Source of the DNA: CAZBZG01 sp964496245
GTDB taxonomy: Bacteria > Planctomycetota > SZUA-567
DNA length: 12,080 nucleotides
NCBI GenBank assembly: GCA_964496245.1
Contig: CAZBZG010000129.1
Coordinates: forward strand, 1 to 12,080
Direction: 5' to 3'
A program made the position numbers and the translations under genes. The notes beneath the pieces were generated by a model, which worked only from the letters and a program-made list of their open reading frames with translations, had not been told where the DNA came from and made no database searches. This document shows positions 6,222 to 12,080 of this stretch, piece by piece. Numbering within the stretch: position 1 is the first letter of the stretch; each line of letters starts with the position of its first letter.

Positions 6222-6227
6222 ACTATA
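6222..6227 (-). promoter_or_regulatory. Putative -10 element for the 111-codon gene and galK
   Basis: TATAGT on the minus strand matches five of six bases of the sigma70 -10 consensus in an otherwise GC-rich divergent intergenic region. No convincing -35 box lies 16-18 bases upstream, so the promoter may be activator-dependent. The predicted leader is about 60 bases. Confidence 0.35.
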
Positions 6228-6259
6228 GCGATTTGCCCGCCTTTCCGCCACACAATTCC

Positions 6260-6288
6260 TTCAGCCCCTGGCATCCTCGACCGATAAT
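6260..6288 (+). promoter_or_regulatory. Putative promoter of fliW-csrA
   Basis: TTCAGC (6260-6265), 17 bases, then GATAAT (6283-6288), with a predicted start near 6295 and a leader of about 38 bases before fliW. The -35 is poor. The -10 region also reads ACCGATAA (6280-6287), one base from the flagellar sigma28 -10 GCCGATAA, but the expected TAAA-like -35 is absent. Confidence 0.35.
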
Positions 6289-6332
6289 CTGTATGGTGGT
6301 GTGTGTACGCAGCCAGCGCGGAGGCGACCGGT

Positions 6333-6803
6333 ATGAACGTAACGACCAGTCGATTCGGCGAGATCGAACTTCCGGACGAATCGCTGATCACCTTCCCCGA
6401 AGGCATCGTCGGCTTCCCCGAGGCCACCCGCTTCGTCATCTTCGACTGCGGGGACGAGGGGATCTTCAAGTGGCTCCAATCCTGCGACAAGCCCGACCTC
6501 GCCTTTGTCATCTGCGAGGCGAGCCTGATCGTGCCCGAGTACCAAGTCATGATCGGCGAGAAGGAACGCAGCCTGCTGCAGCTGGACAGCATCGAGGCCG
6601 GCGTGGTCTGCCTGATCCTCATCATCCCCGACGATCCATCCGAGACCACGGCGAATCTGCTCGGCCCCATTGTCATGAACAGCGAGACGCGCCTCGGCAT
6701 GCAACTGGTGCTCGTCAATCCGGACTACAGCGCCCGCCATCGCGTGTTCGACCAGCCCTCCGCTCCATCCGACGACAAGGAGGCGCACAGTGCTGGTGCT
6801 TAG
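6333..6803 (+). CDS. fliW: Flagellar assembly factor FliW
   Basis: FliW is a small cytoplasmic protein that binds CsrA and relieves its repression of target messages; where studied, it is itself sequestered by flagellin in a partner switch. The 156-residue protein has the family's landmarks in order: FGEIELP (8-14), ITFPEGIVGFPE (19-30), KWLQSCDKPDLAFVI (46-60), and TANLLGPIVMNSETRLGMQ (106-124). The ATG at 6333 is preceded by GGAGG at eight bases; a GTG at 6303 in frame has no site. The reading frame runs 14 bases into csrA, so FliW and CsrA are probably made in a coupled way. No flagellin or other flagellar structural gene lies in the window. Confidence 0.93.
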   Translation: MNVTTSRFGEIELPDESLITFPEGIVGFPEATRFVIFDCGDEGIFKWLQSCDKPDLAFVICEASLIVPEYQVMIGEKERSLLQLDSIEAGVVCLILIIPDDPSETTANLLGPIVMNSETRLGMQLVLVNPDYSARHRVFDQPSAPSDDKEAHSAGA

Positions 6804-7053
6804 CCGCCGAAAAGACGAAACCATCATGATCGGCGACAACGTCGAGGTCACCATCGTCGACATCAAGGGCGACACGGTCCGCCTCGGCATCCAGGCACCG
6901 CGGTCGATCAGCGTGCATCGCAAAGAGATCTACGAAGCCATCCAGGCCGAGAACATCGCGGCCGGCAAGCAGCAGGCCGTGCCCGACAAAACCGCCATCG
7001 GCGGCCTCGCCCAGATGCTCAAGAAACAGAAGGGCAACAAGAAGAAGGATTGA
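6790..7053 (+). CDS. csrA: Carbon storage regulator CsrA
   Basis: Dimeric RNA-binding protein that recognises GGA motifs in messenger leaders and blocks or adjusts translation. Residues 1-55 match the family closely: MLVLSRRKDETIMIG, then VRLGIQAPRSISVHRKEIY, with Leu4 and Arg44 as the expected RNA-contacting residues. The protein is 87 residues, longer than the 61 of E. coli CsrA; the extra C-terminal part is lysine-rich (LKKQKGNKKKD). C-terminal extensions are characteristic of CsrA proteins bound by FliW. The start is GTG at 6790, inside the end of fliW, with AAGGAGG six bases upstream. Its TGA is one base from the stop codon of the convergent PfkB kinase gene and I see no terminator between them. 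Confidence 0.96.
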   Translation: MLVLSRRKDETIMIGDNVEVTIVDIKGDTVRLGIQAPRSISVHRKEIYEAIQAENIAAGKQQAVPDKTAIGGLAQMLKKQKGNKKKD

Positions 7054-7054
7054 A

Positions 7055-8251
7055 TCAGCCGCCCGCCCGGTCGCATGGCCCGTGCCACGTACCGTCCCGC
7101 TCCTCCCAATCCGTCAGCTCTACCGCACTCTCGAGGCGATCCGCCCCTGCGCCGAACCGCGCCAGGGCGGTCCCCCAGTCGGGGATGCCGGTCGTGGCGT
7201 CTGCCACTTGCACGCTGCACGCCCCCACCGCCAGGCCTGCCCGCATCGCCTCTTCGGGCGACCGGCCCTTGAGCAGGCCGGCGAGCACACCCGCGATCGT
7301 GGCGTCGCCCGAGCCCGTCGTGCCGACCACCTCCGTCCGAAAGCAGGGCGCGTAGAGCTCGCGCCCCTGCCACGCCTCCCCTCCTTGCCAGGCGCCCGTG
7401 TCGGCCAGGCGTGACGCGTCGTCGGTGGTCCGCAGATACAGCCCCCGCTCCCCCAGCTTGAGCGCGACCACGGCCGCGCCCATGCGAATGAGCGTTTCGG
7501 CCGTGTGCGCGAGCAGGTCGCCGTTCACATGGGCCAACAGCTCCTCGGGGCCGAACGACGCCAGGAATCGATCATGCGTCGGCCGGTCAACCATGTACAG
7601 AATCTCGTCGACACTGGGGAGAAAGACGTCCACGAACGGCAGAACGCGGCGCAGGAACGCCGGCCAGTCTGCGCGGCCCGCGGGCGAGTCCGGGTCTGGC
7701 TTGGCCATGTCCAGGGAGGTCGTGAGCCCCCGCTCCTTGGCGAGCCGGAAGAGCGACGCGCAGGTCTCGCCGTCGTCCTCGAACATGCGCCGCATGAGCG
7801 GCGGATATCCGAAGTGGAAAAGCCGCACACCCTCGAGATTTTCGGGCGGCACGTCCTCCACACCGAACGTGTCGTTCGCGCCAGGGCAATGAAGGAAAAT
7901 GCGGTCGACGCCGGGCAGGCTGATGACGATGGTGTACGAACTGTGCTCGCCAGGCGCAACGATCATTCCGTCGGCGAGATCGGCTCCCTGCTGCCGGATG
8001 AACTCCAGGATGGCGACCCCGAAGCTGTCGTCTCCGACCTTGCCCATAAGGCGCGCCGGGAGGCCCAGCCGGTGGAGGGCCAGGCCCACGTTGGAGACCG
8101 GCCCTCCCGTGGCCGTGATGGCCGGCCCCACGTCCACGAGCTTGCCCGGAACCAGGATCTGCTCCACCCCGCCCTTGGCTGCCCGGAACGCCGGAATGAC
8201 GTCCAGGCAGATATGGCCCGCAGCGATCACATCCGCTCGCGCCCCCGCCAT
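7055..8251 (-). CDS. PfkB-family carbohydrate kinase
   Basis: ATP-dependent sugar kinase of the ribokinase/PfkB family; the exact sugar cannot be read from the sequence. The 398-residue protein starts with VIAAGHICLDVIP (8-20), has the first PfkB signature region GGPVSNVGLALHRLGLPARL (49-68), LMGKVGDDSFG (68-78), and the C-terminal signature VVGTTGSGDATIAGVLAGLL (308-327) with catalytic Asp316 in GSGD. It is longer than most family members (about 300-330); the extra length lies mainly at 215-250 and in a tail after 365. Residues 286-297 hold a small WQG repeat (GAWQGGEAWQG). The ATG at 8251 follows AGGAAGG at four bases; a TTG at 8266 is less likely. It is monocistronic as far as seen, with a strong promoter candidate upstream, and is convergent with csrA. 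Confidence 0.88.
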   Translation of the reverse strand: MAGARADVIAAGHICLDVIPAFRAAKGGVEQILVPGKLVDVGPAITATGGPVSNVGLALHRLGLPARLMGKVGDDSFGVAILEFIRQQGADLADGMIVAPGEHSSYTIVISLPGVDRIFLHCPGANDTFGVEDVPPENLEGVRLFHFGYPPLMRRMFEDDGETCASLFRLAKERGLTTSLDMAKPDPDSPAGRADWPAFLRRVLPFVDVFLPSVDEILYMVDRPTHDRFLASFGPEELLAHVNGDLLAHTAETLIRMGAAVVALKLGERGLYLRTTDDASRLADTGAWQGGEAWQGRELYAPCFRTEVVGTTGSGDATIAGVLAGLLKGRSPEEAMRAGLAVGACSVQVADATTGIPDWGTALARFGAGADRLESAVELTDWEERDGTWHGPCDRAGG

Positions 8252-8298
8252 GATCCTTCCTCGCAACGTGCTGACCTGCCGATCGGCTCACCGCCGCG

Positions 8299-8327
8299 AA
8301 TGAAGCAGAATCCAAATCGACTGTCAA
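8299..8327 (-). promoter_or_regulatory. Putative sigma70-type promoter of the PfkB kinase gene
   Basis: On the minus strand a perfect TTGACA (8327-8322) is followed after 17 bases by TTCATT (8304-8299). Transcription would start near 8292, leaving a leader of about 41 bases. The spacer is AT-richer than the surroundings. It is back to back with the promoter of the membrane-protein gene, whose -35 begins 11 bases away. Confidence 0.6.
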
Positions 8328-8337
8328 GCTTTTCCTC

Positions 8338-8366
8338 TTGCCTCTCCGGACGCCCCCCGGTAGGAT
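8338..8366 (+). promoter_or_regulatory. Putative sigma70-type promoter of the membrane protein-trpD unit
   Basis: TTGCCT (8338-8343), 17 bases, then TAGGAT (8361-8366). Both boxes match four of six consensus bases. A start near 8373 would give a leader of about 115 bases with structured RNA. Confidence 0.45.
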
Positions 8367-8372
8367 GCCGGT

Positions 8373-8487
8373 GAGGCTCGTCGGTTCCCAGGCGCCGGGC
8401 CCTGTCTGCAGCACCGACGGGCGGGAACAGTTCGCACGGTACCAGGCATCAGCCGTCCATCGGTCGGCCCCATACAAGGAGACGCGC
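8373..8487 (+). promoter_or_regulatory. Structured 5' leader of the membrane protein-trpD unit
   Basis: CGTCGG (8379-8384) can pair with CCGACG (8414-8419), and the adjacent TTCCC (8385-8389) can pair with GGGAA (8423-8427). The order of the arms is that of an H-type pseudoknot, beginning a few bases after the predicted transcript start. It does not match any riboswitch I know, and there is no leader peptide with tandem Trp codons, so it is not a classic trp attenuator. GC-rich DNA makes chance pairing plausible. Confidence 0.3.
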
Positions 8488-9729
8488 ATGAACGATCCCC
8501 ACGAAAACGAGACGGACGCAGCATCGAATGCCCCGGCAGACCAACCTGAGCCGGGCGCCCCCGCAGCGTCGACCTCCCCTTCCTCTCCGCCGCCCCCGCC
8601 GCCGGTGGACACGGCGGAAGAGGGCACCAGCAAGCTGGCGTGGGTAGGGGCTGTGGTGCTCGGCGTGGCCGTCTTCCTGTTCGTCGCATGGCTGATCTGG
8701 GGCGGCCCGGCCCGCCTCAACCCCCGCACCTGCCTGCCCGCGAACACGGTCTTCTGCATCCACGCCCCGGACCTGGAGCGTCTCGACGCGCTCGCACACA
8801 GCCCGGTTCTCTGGAAGGAAGGCAGAAACCAAGAAGCCGCCAAACATCTCCGCAAGGATCTCATCGACCACATCGCAAAGGCGCTGGGGGACGTGCGGAC
8901 GCGGGACGTGGAAGATCTGCTCCACCTCACCCGGAGCGTCGGCATCGGGTGGGCGCCGGGCGAAACAGGGGCGTTGCGCTGGATCATCGTACTCAGCGTG
9001 CAAGACGTCCGCAAAGCCGAGAGCATCCTGAAGAACGACCTCTGGCCCATGCAGACCCAGACCGCCATGGACGAGACGCGCGCCACGCGCGTGCAGCGCA
9101 CCGACGGCACGTCCCTGTGGTATACGACGCTCCGCAACGGGCTTGTCCTGACGCCGGACAAGAACCTCATCCGCTTCGCATCCCCCCTCCCCGACGAGCA
9201 GGACCAGACGCTCGCCTCCCTCGGTCTCTTCGTGGAGGACGAAGAGGAGGCCGCGATCTACGGCATGGTCGATCTCCGGAGTCTGCGCCTACGCCAGTTC
9301 GCGGTCGAGAGCCGCGTGAAGAAACTTTTCCTGGGCGAAACGATGTGGGCATCGATCTTCAACAAGGAGCAGACCCATCGCCTCCAGCCCGAAGGCCGCT
9401 GGGTCTTCACCGTCCGCGGCGGCGAGGAACCGCCGCGCACCACCATGCGCCTCGCTGCGGTCTCGGGTACCGAAGCGCACGGCTTCCTCTACTACGCCGC
9501 ATGGGTAATCCTTACGCCCATCGCCCTGATCCTTCTCACGCTCCTCACGATCATCGCGCTCACCCTGCTCTTGGCGCTCTACTTCTACGTCGTGGCCTGG
9601 TGGAAAGGCGAGCTCTCGCCGCCCGCCCCGACCCCGACCCCCGAGCTCTCCCCGGAGCTCAACGAAGATCTGGGTCGCAAGCCCGACCGCGACGGGGCGG
9701 ATGCGCCCCCCTCGGAGGGCCCCAAATGA
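8488..9729 (+). CDS. Membrane-anchored protein of unknown function, coupled to trpD
   Basis: A 413-residue protein that I cannot name. It begins with a Pro/Ala/Ser-rich disordered segment (about 14-45, including six prolines in a row), then a membrane helix (about 50-71), a soluble domain of about 260 residues (about 75-330), a long hydrophobic stretch (about 334-372, two short helices or one long one), and a Pro/Glu-rich tail. The soluble domain opens with LPANTVFCIHAPDLERLDAL, which loosely recalls DUF3352-type proteins that start with a similar P-A-x-T-phi motif; this is a weak resemblance. With two hydrophobic regions, the middle domain would probably be outside the membrane. The ATG at 8488 follows AAGGAG. 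Its TGA overlaps the trpD ATG (ATGA), so the two are translationally coupled, although the functional connection is unclear. Confidence 0.8.
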   Translation: MNDPHENETDAASNAPADQPEPGAPAASTSPSSPPPPPPVDTAEEGTSKLAWVGAVVLGVAVFLFVAWLIWGGPARLNPRTCLPANTVFCIHAPDLERLDALAHSPVLWKEGRNQEAAKHLRKDLIDHIAKALGDVRTRDVEDLLHLTRSVGIGWAPGETGALRWIIVLSVQDVRKAESILKNDLWPMQTQTAMDETRATRVQRTDGTSLWYTTLRNGLVLTPDKNLIRFASPLPDEQDQTLASLGLFVEDEEEAAIYGMVDLRSLRLRQFAVESRVKKLFLGETMWASIFNKEQTHRLQPEGRWVFTVRGGEEPPRTTMRLAAVSGTEAHGFLYYAAWVILTPIALILLTLLTIIALTLLLALYFYVVAWWKGELSPPAPTPTPELSPELNEDLGRKPDRDGADAPPSEGPK

Positions 9730-10733
9730 TCCGCGAGTCCATCCAGCAGCTGATCGACGGCAAGCATCTCACGCGCGACACAGCCAAGGCCGTCATGGAC
9801 GAAATCATGTCCGGCGCCTGCACCCAGGCGCAGATCGGGTGCTTTCTTACAGCCCTCCGCCTCAAGGGCGAAACGGTGGACGAGATCAGCGGATTCGCCG
9901 CGGTCATGCGCGAAAAGGCCACGCCCATCGACGGCGGCGCCGATGTCATCGACACTTGCGGCACGGGCGGCGACGCGCACGGCACCTTCAACATCTCCAC
10001 GGCCGCGGCCCTGGTCGCAGCCGCGGCCGGGGTCAGAGTCGCCAAGCACGGCAACCGATCGGTCAGCTCGTCCTCGGGTTCGGCCGACGTCCTCCAGGAA
10101 CTCGGCGTCAACATCGAAGCCGAGGTCAACCGGGTGGAGGCGTGCATCCGAGAGGCCGGCATCGGCTTCCTCTTCGCCCCCCGCCTGCACGCAAGCATGA
10201 AGCACGCCATCGCTCCCCGCCGCGAGATCGGCATCCGCACGGTGTTCAACATCCTGGGCCCCCTCACCAACCCGGCCAGCGCCAAACGCCAGCTCCTCGG
10301 CGTCTATGCGCCGGAGTTGGCTCCCGTCATGGCTGAAGTCCTGAACACCCTCGGCTCGATACGCGCCATGGTGGTGCACGGCCACGACGGTCTGGACGAA
10401 ATCACGCTGTCTGACGAGACCACCGTGGCGGAGCTCAAGGACGGCACGGTCACCGAAGCGGTGATCGCACCGGACGACTTCGGCATGCCGCGCGCGCCCC
10501 TCGATCAGCTCCGCGTCAAGGACGTGCAGGAGAGCGCGGCCGTCATCCGCGATATGTTCTCCGGCACCACGGGACCGGCGCGGGACATCACGATCCTGAA
10601 CGCCGCAGCCGCGATCGTGGTGGCGGGCAAGGCCGAGGACATGATGGCCGGCACTGACGTGGCCGCACGCATGATCGACGAGGGCCGTGCGCAGCAGACG
10701 CTCGACAGGCTGGTCGAGGTCTCGAATCGGTGA
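9726..10733 (+). CDS. trpD: Anthranilate phosphoribosyltransferase TrpD
   Basis: Transfers phosphoribose from PRPP to anthranilate, the second step of tryptophan synthesis. The 335-residue protein has full family length and motifs: an N-terminal helical domain (about 1-65), DTCGTGGDAHGTFNIST (76-92) with the PRPP-binding GTGGD loop, VAKHGNRSVSSSSGSADVL (105-123), the anthranilate-side region FLFAPRLHASMKHA (148-161) with FNILGPLTNPA (174-184), and Asp224-Glu225 for magnesium. It is not fused to a glutamine amidotransferase domain. The ATG at 9726 overlaps the previous stop by four bases and follows GGAGG at seven. The same frame stays open far upstream to 8640, but that is a shadow of the membrane-protein gene. 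It is the only trp gene in the window, and a terminator follows it, so it is not part of a compact trp operon here. Confidence 0.95.
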   Translation: MIRESIQQLIDGKHLTRDTAKAVMDEIMSGACTQAQIGCFLTALRLKGETVDEISGFAAVMREKATPIDGGADVIDTCGTGGDAHGTFNISTAAALVAAAAGVRVAKHGNRSVSSSSGSADVLQELGVNIEAEVNRVEACIREAGIGFLFAPRLHASMKHAIAPRREIGIRTVFNILGPLTNPASAKRQLLGVYAPELAPVMAEVLNTLGSIRAMVVHGHDGLDEITLSDETTVAELKDGTVTEAVIAPDDFGMPRAPLDQLRVKDVQESAAVIRDMFSGTTGPARDITILNAAAAIVVAGKAEDMMAGTDVAARMIDEGRAQQTLDRLVEVSNR

Positions 10734-10767
10734 GGCGAAGCCGCGTTCTCTCCCGCCCGTGCCGGCC

Positions 10768-10800
10768 GCTGCCCGGTGGCAGGCCACCCAGCTTTTTCTT
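10768..10800 (+). terminator. Rho-independent terminator after trpD
   Basis: GCTG (10768-10771) pairs with CAGC (10789-10792) and GGTGG (10775-10779) pairs with CCACC (10784-10788) around loop CAGG, with a three-C bulge on the 5' side. TTTTTCTT follows directly (10793-10800). It begins 35 bases past the trpD stop and closes the membrane protein-trpD unit. Confidence 0.72.
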
Positions 10801-10827
10801 GAAATGCGGCCATCGGTAGACTACCGT
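10799..10827 (+). promoter_or_regulatory. Putative sigma70-type promoter of der, with overlapping dyad
   Basis: TTGAAA (10799-10804), 17 bases, then TACCGT (10822-10827), with a predicted start near 10834 and a 26-base leader. The -35 matches five of six bases and starts in the last two T of the upstream terminator tract. A perfect dyad CGGTAG-A-CTACCG (10814-10826) covers the end of the spacer and most of the -10. Confidence 0.45.
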
Positions 10828-10859
10828 CTTGTCCGGAATCGATTCTGCGGGAGCGCCAC

Positions 10860-12080
10860 GTGCATTGTTCCATTGCCATTGTCGGCCGACCCAACGTGGG
10901 CAAGAGCACGCTCTTCAACGCGCTCGTGGGCAGCCGCATCGCTATCGAAGCGCCGTTCCCAGGCGTCACGCGGGATCGCGTGCTCTACCCCCTGCAGCTG
11001 GAAGACCGCACGGTCGATCTCATCGACACGGGCGGCATCGGCATGCAGGACACCCAGGACCTCTCCGACCTCGTGGAGAACCAGATCGACGTGGCCATCG
11101 CCGAAGCCGCGCTCCTGATCTTCCTGGTCGATGCGCGCGACGAGGTCACACCGCTGGACCGGGAGGTGGCCGACCGTCTACGGCGCCTCGACATCCCCGT
11201 GCTGCTCGCAGCCAACAAGGTCGACACGCCCGGCCTGGAGGACAGGCTGCCGTCGTTCCACGCGCTCGGCTTCGGAGATGCCCTGCCCCTCAGCGCCAAG
11301 CACCGCCGCAACTTGAGCGACCTGGAGGAGGCGATCTGCGCGGCCCTCGGCCCGCCGCCCCCGGAAGACCGCGCGCCGGTGGACGCGGCGGCGCCGGAAG
11401 AGGCAGCGACAACCGGCCGCCGACTGCGCAGCGTCCACGGCGAGACGCTCAAGATCGCCTTTGTCGGCCGCCGCAACGTCGGCAAGTCCAGTCTCATCAA
11501 TTGCCTCACGGGCTCTGAGCGCGTCATCGTCTCCGACCAGCCGGGCACGACGCGCGACTCGATCGACATTACGATCGAGCGCGAGGGCGAACGCTTCGTG
11601 GCCATCGACACCGCGGGCGTGCGCAAGCGGGGCCAGGTGGACGACGTCATGGAGTTCTACGGGCACCTGCGCACCGAACGCGCGGTGCGGCGCGCAGACG
11701 TCGTCATCCTGATGCTCGACTGCACGCAGGACATCGGCCGCGTAGACAAACGCATCGGATCGCTCATCGCCGAAGAGCACAAGCCGTGCATCGTGACGCT
11801 CAACAAGTGGGATCTCGCCCGCCAGCGCAAGCCCGACATCTCCGTGGAGGCCTTCCGGGACTACATGGACGAGCACCTGCGCGGCCTCTGGTTCTGTCCG
11901 CTGGCCGCGGTCAGCGCGGCCGACGGCACGAACGTCTGGAACCTGGTCCGGCACGCGCGGCAGCTCGCCAGCCAGGCCGCCCGCCGGGTGCGCACCGGCG
12001 CGGTCAACAACGCGCTCGTGCAGGCCCAGCGCCGCCGCCGCCCCAAGCCGTACCGGGGCAAGATCGGCAAGATCTACTAC
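10860..12080 (+). CDS. der: GTPase Der (EngA), 3' end beyond the window
   Basis: Essential GTPase with two tandem G domains that acts in 50S ribosomal subunit assembly. The visible 407 residues contain a first G domain with GRPNVGKS (9-16), PGVTRD (34-39), DTGG (56-59) and NKVD (119-122). An acidic, proline- and alanine-rich linker follows (about 164-186), then a second G domain with GRRNVGKS (203-210), PGTTRD (228-233), DTAG (250-253) and NKWD (315-318). The start of the C-terminal KH-like domain (from about 370) includes a very basic stretch, RRRRPKPYRGK (391-401). The protein is still open at the last base, and family lengths suggest some tens of residues are missing. The start is GTG at 10860, preceded by GGGAG at about six bases, giving the canonical distance to the first P-loop. 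It has its own promoter after the trpD terminator. Confidence 0.95.
   Translation, partial: MHCSIAIVGRPNVGKSTLFNALVGSRIAIEAPFPGVTRDRVLYPLQLEDRTVDLIDTGGIGMQDTQDLSDLVENQIDVAIAEAALLIFLVDARDEVTPLDREVADRLRRLDIPVLLAANKVDTPGLEDRLPSFHALGFGDALPLSAKHRRNLSDLEEAICAALGPPPPEDRAPVDAAAPEEAATTGRRLRSVHGETLKIAFVGRRNVGKSSLINCLTGSERVIVSDQPGTTRDSIDITIEREGERFVAIDTAGVRKRGQVDDVMEFYGHLRTERAVRRADVVILMLDCTQDIGRVDKRIGSLIAEEHKPCIVTLNKWDLARQRKPDISVEAFRDYMDEHLRGLWFCPLAAVSAADGTNVWNLVRHARQLASQAARRVRTGAVNNALVQAQRRRRPKPYRGKIGKIYY

Noticed and set aside
6228..6260. Sigma54-type promoter for the galK unit (GG and GC elements on the minus strand)
   Set aside because: The GG-GC spacing is off by one base and the flanking bases do not match TGGCAC-N5-TTGCA.
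8373..8487. trp attenuator leader peptide
   Set aside because: No short open frame with tandem Trp codons and no terminator/antiterminator pair with a T-run is present.
7587..9170. Minus-strand open frame of 527 codons spanning the PfkB-membrane protein gap
   Set aside because: It overlaps the true PfkB gene in another frame and is antisense to the membrane protein, running through both promoters; no motifs.
9585..10787. Minus-strand open frame of 400 codons
   Set aside because: Antisense to trpD, and its start lies inside the trpD terminator region; His/Asp/Gly-rich shadow.

Overview
This is a GC-rich bacterial chromosomal window with tightly packed housekeeping and regulatory genes and short intergenic gaps. 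I see no plasmid, phage, CRISPR, tRNA or rRNA features. Several proteins (the GNHTDYN galactokinase, the FliW/CsrA pair, the PfkB kinase opening with AGHICLDVIP, and the Der and DusB-type sequences) look to me like the PVC superphylum, perhaps Kiritimatiellota, Lentisphaerota or Verrucomicrobiota. That placement rests on recall of family sequences, not on a search.

Left half, minus strand, in transcription order from 6152 down to 1: an unrecognised 111-residue protein with galK 10 bases behind it; a 64-residue protein with two CxxC pairs; a DusB-type tRNA-dihydrouridine synthase; the creB-creC two-component system with overlapping stop and start codons; and a creD-like gene that breaks after 115 codons at the window edge. 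Between creC and creD lies a perfect match to the CreB-binding tag of Escherichia coli (TTCAC-N6-TTCAC), inside two tandem 11-base repeats. The regulator, its sensor, its operator and its classic target are therefore all visible, but the target gene is cut short.

Middle: fliW and csrA are on the plus strand and overlap by 14 bases. They are divergent from the galK unit. The csrA stop codon is one base from the stop codon of a convergent PfkB-family sugar kinase gene on the minus strand. No flagellar structural gene is present.

Right half, plus strand: divergently from the PfkB kinase, a proline-rich membrane-anchored protein of unknown function is translationally coupled (ATGA) to trpD, with no other tryptophan gene nearby. 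An intrinsic terminator closes this unit. Its T-tract runs into a promoter for der (EngA), a ribosome-assembly GTPase that runs off the right edge after 407 codons.

The most notable result is the conserved cre operator with its truncated creD target. I found no convincing previously undescribed multi-gene system. The unexplained parts are the two proteins of unknown function (111 and 413 residues), the 64-residue CxxC protein, and several dyads and leader structures.
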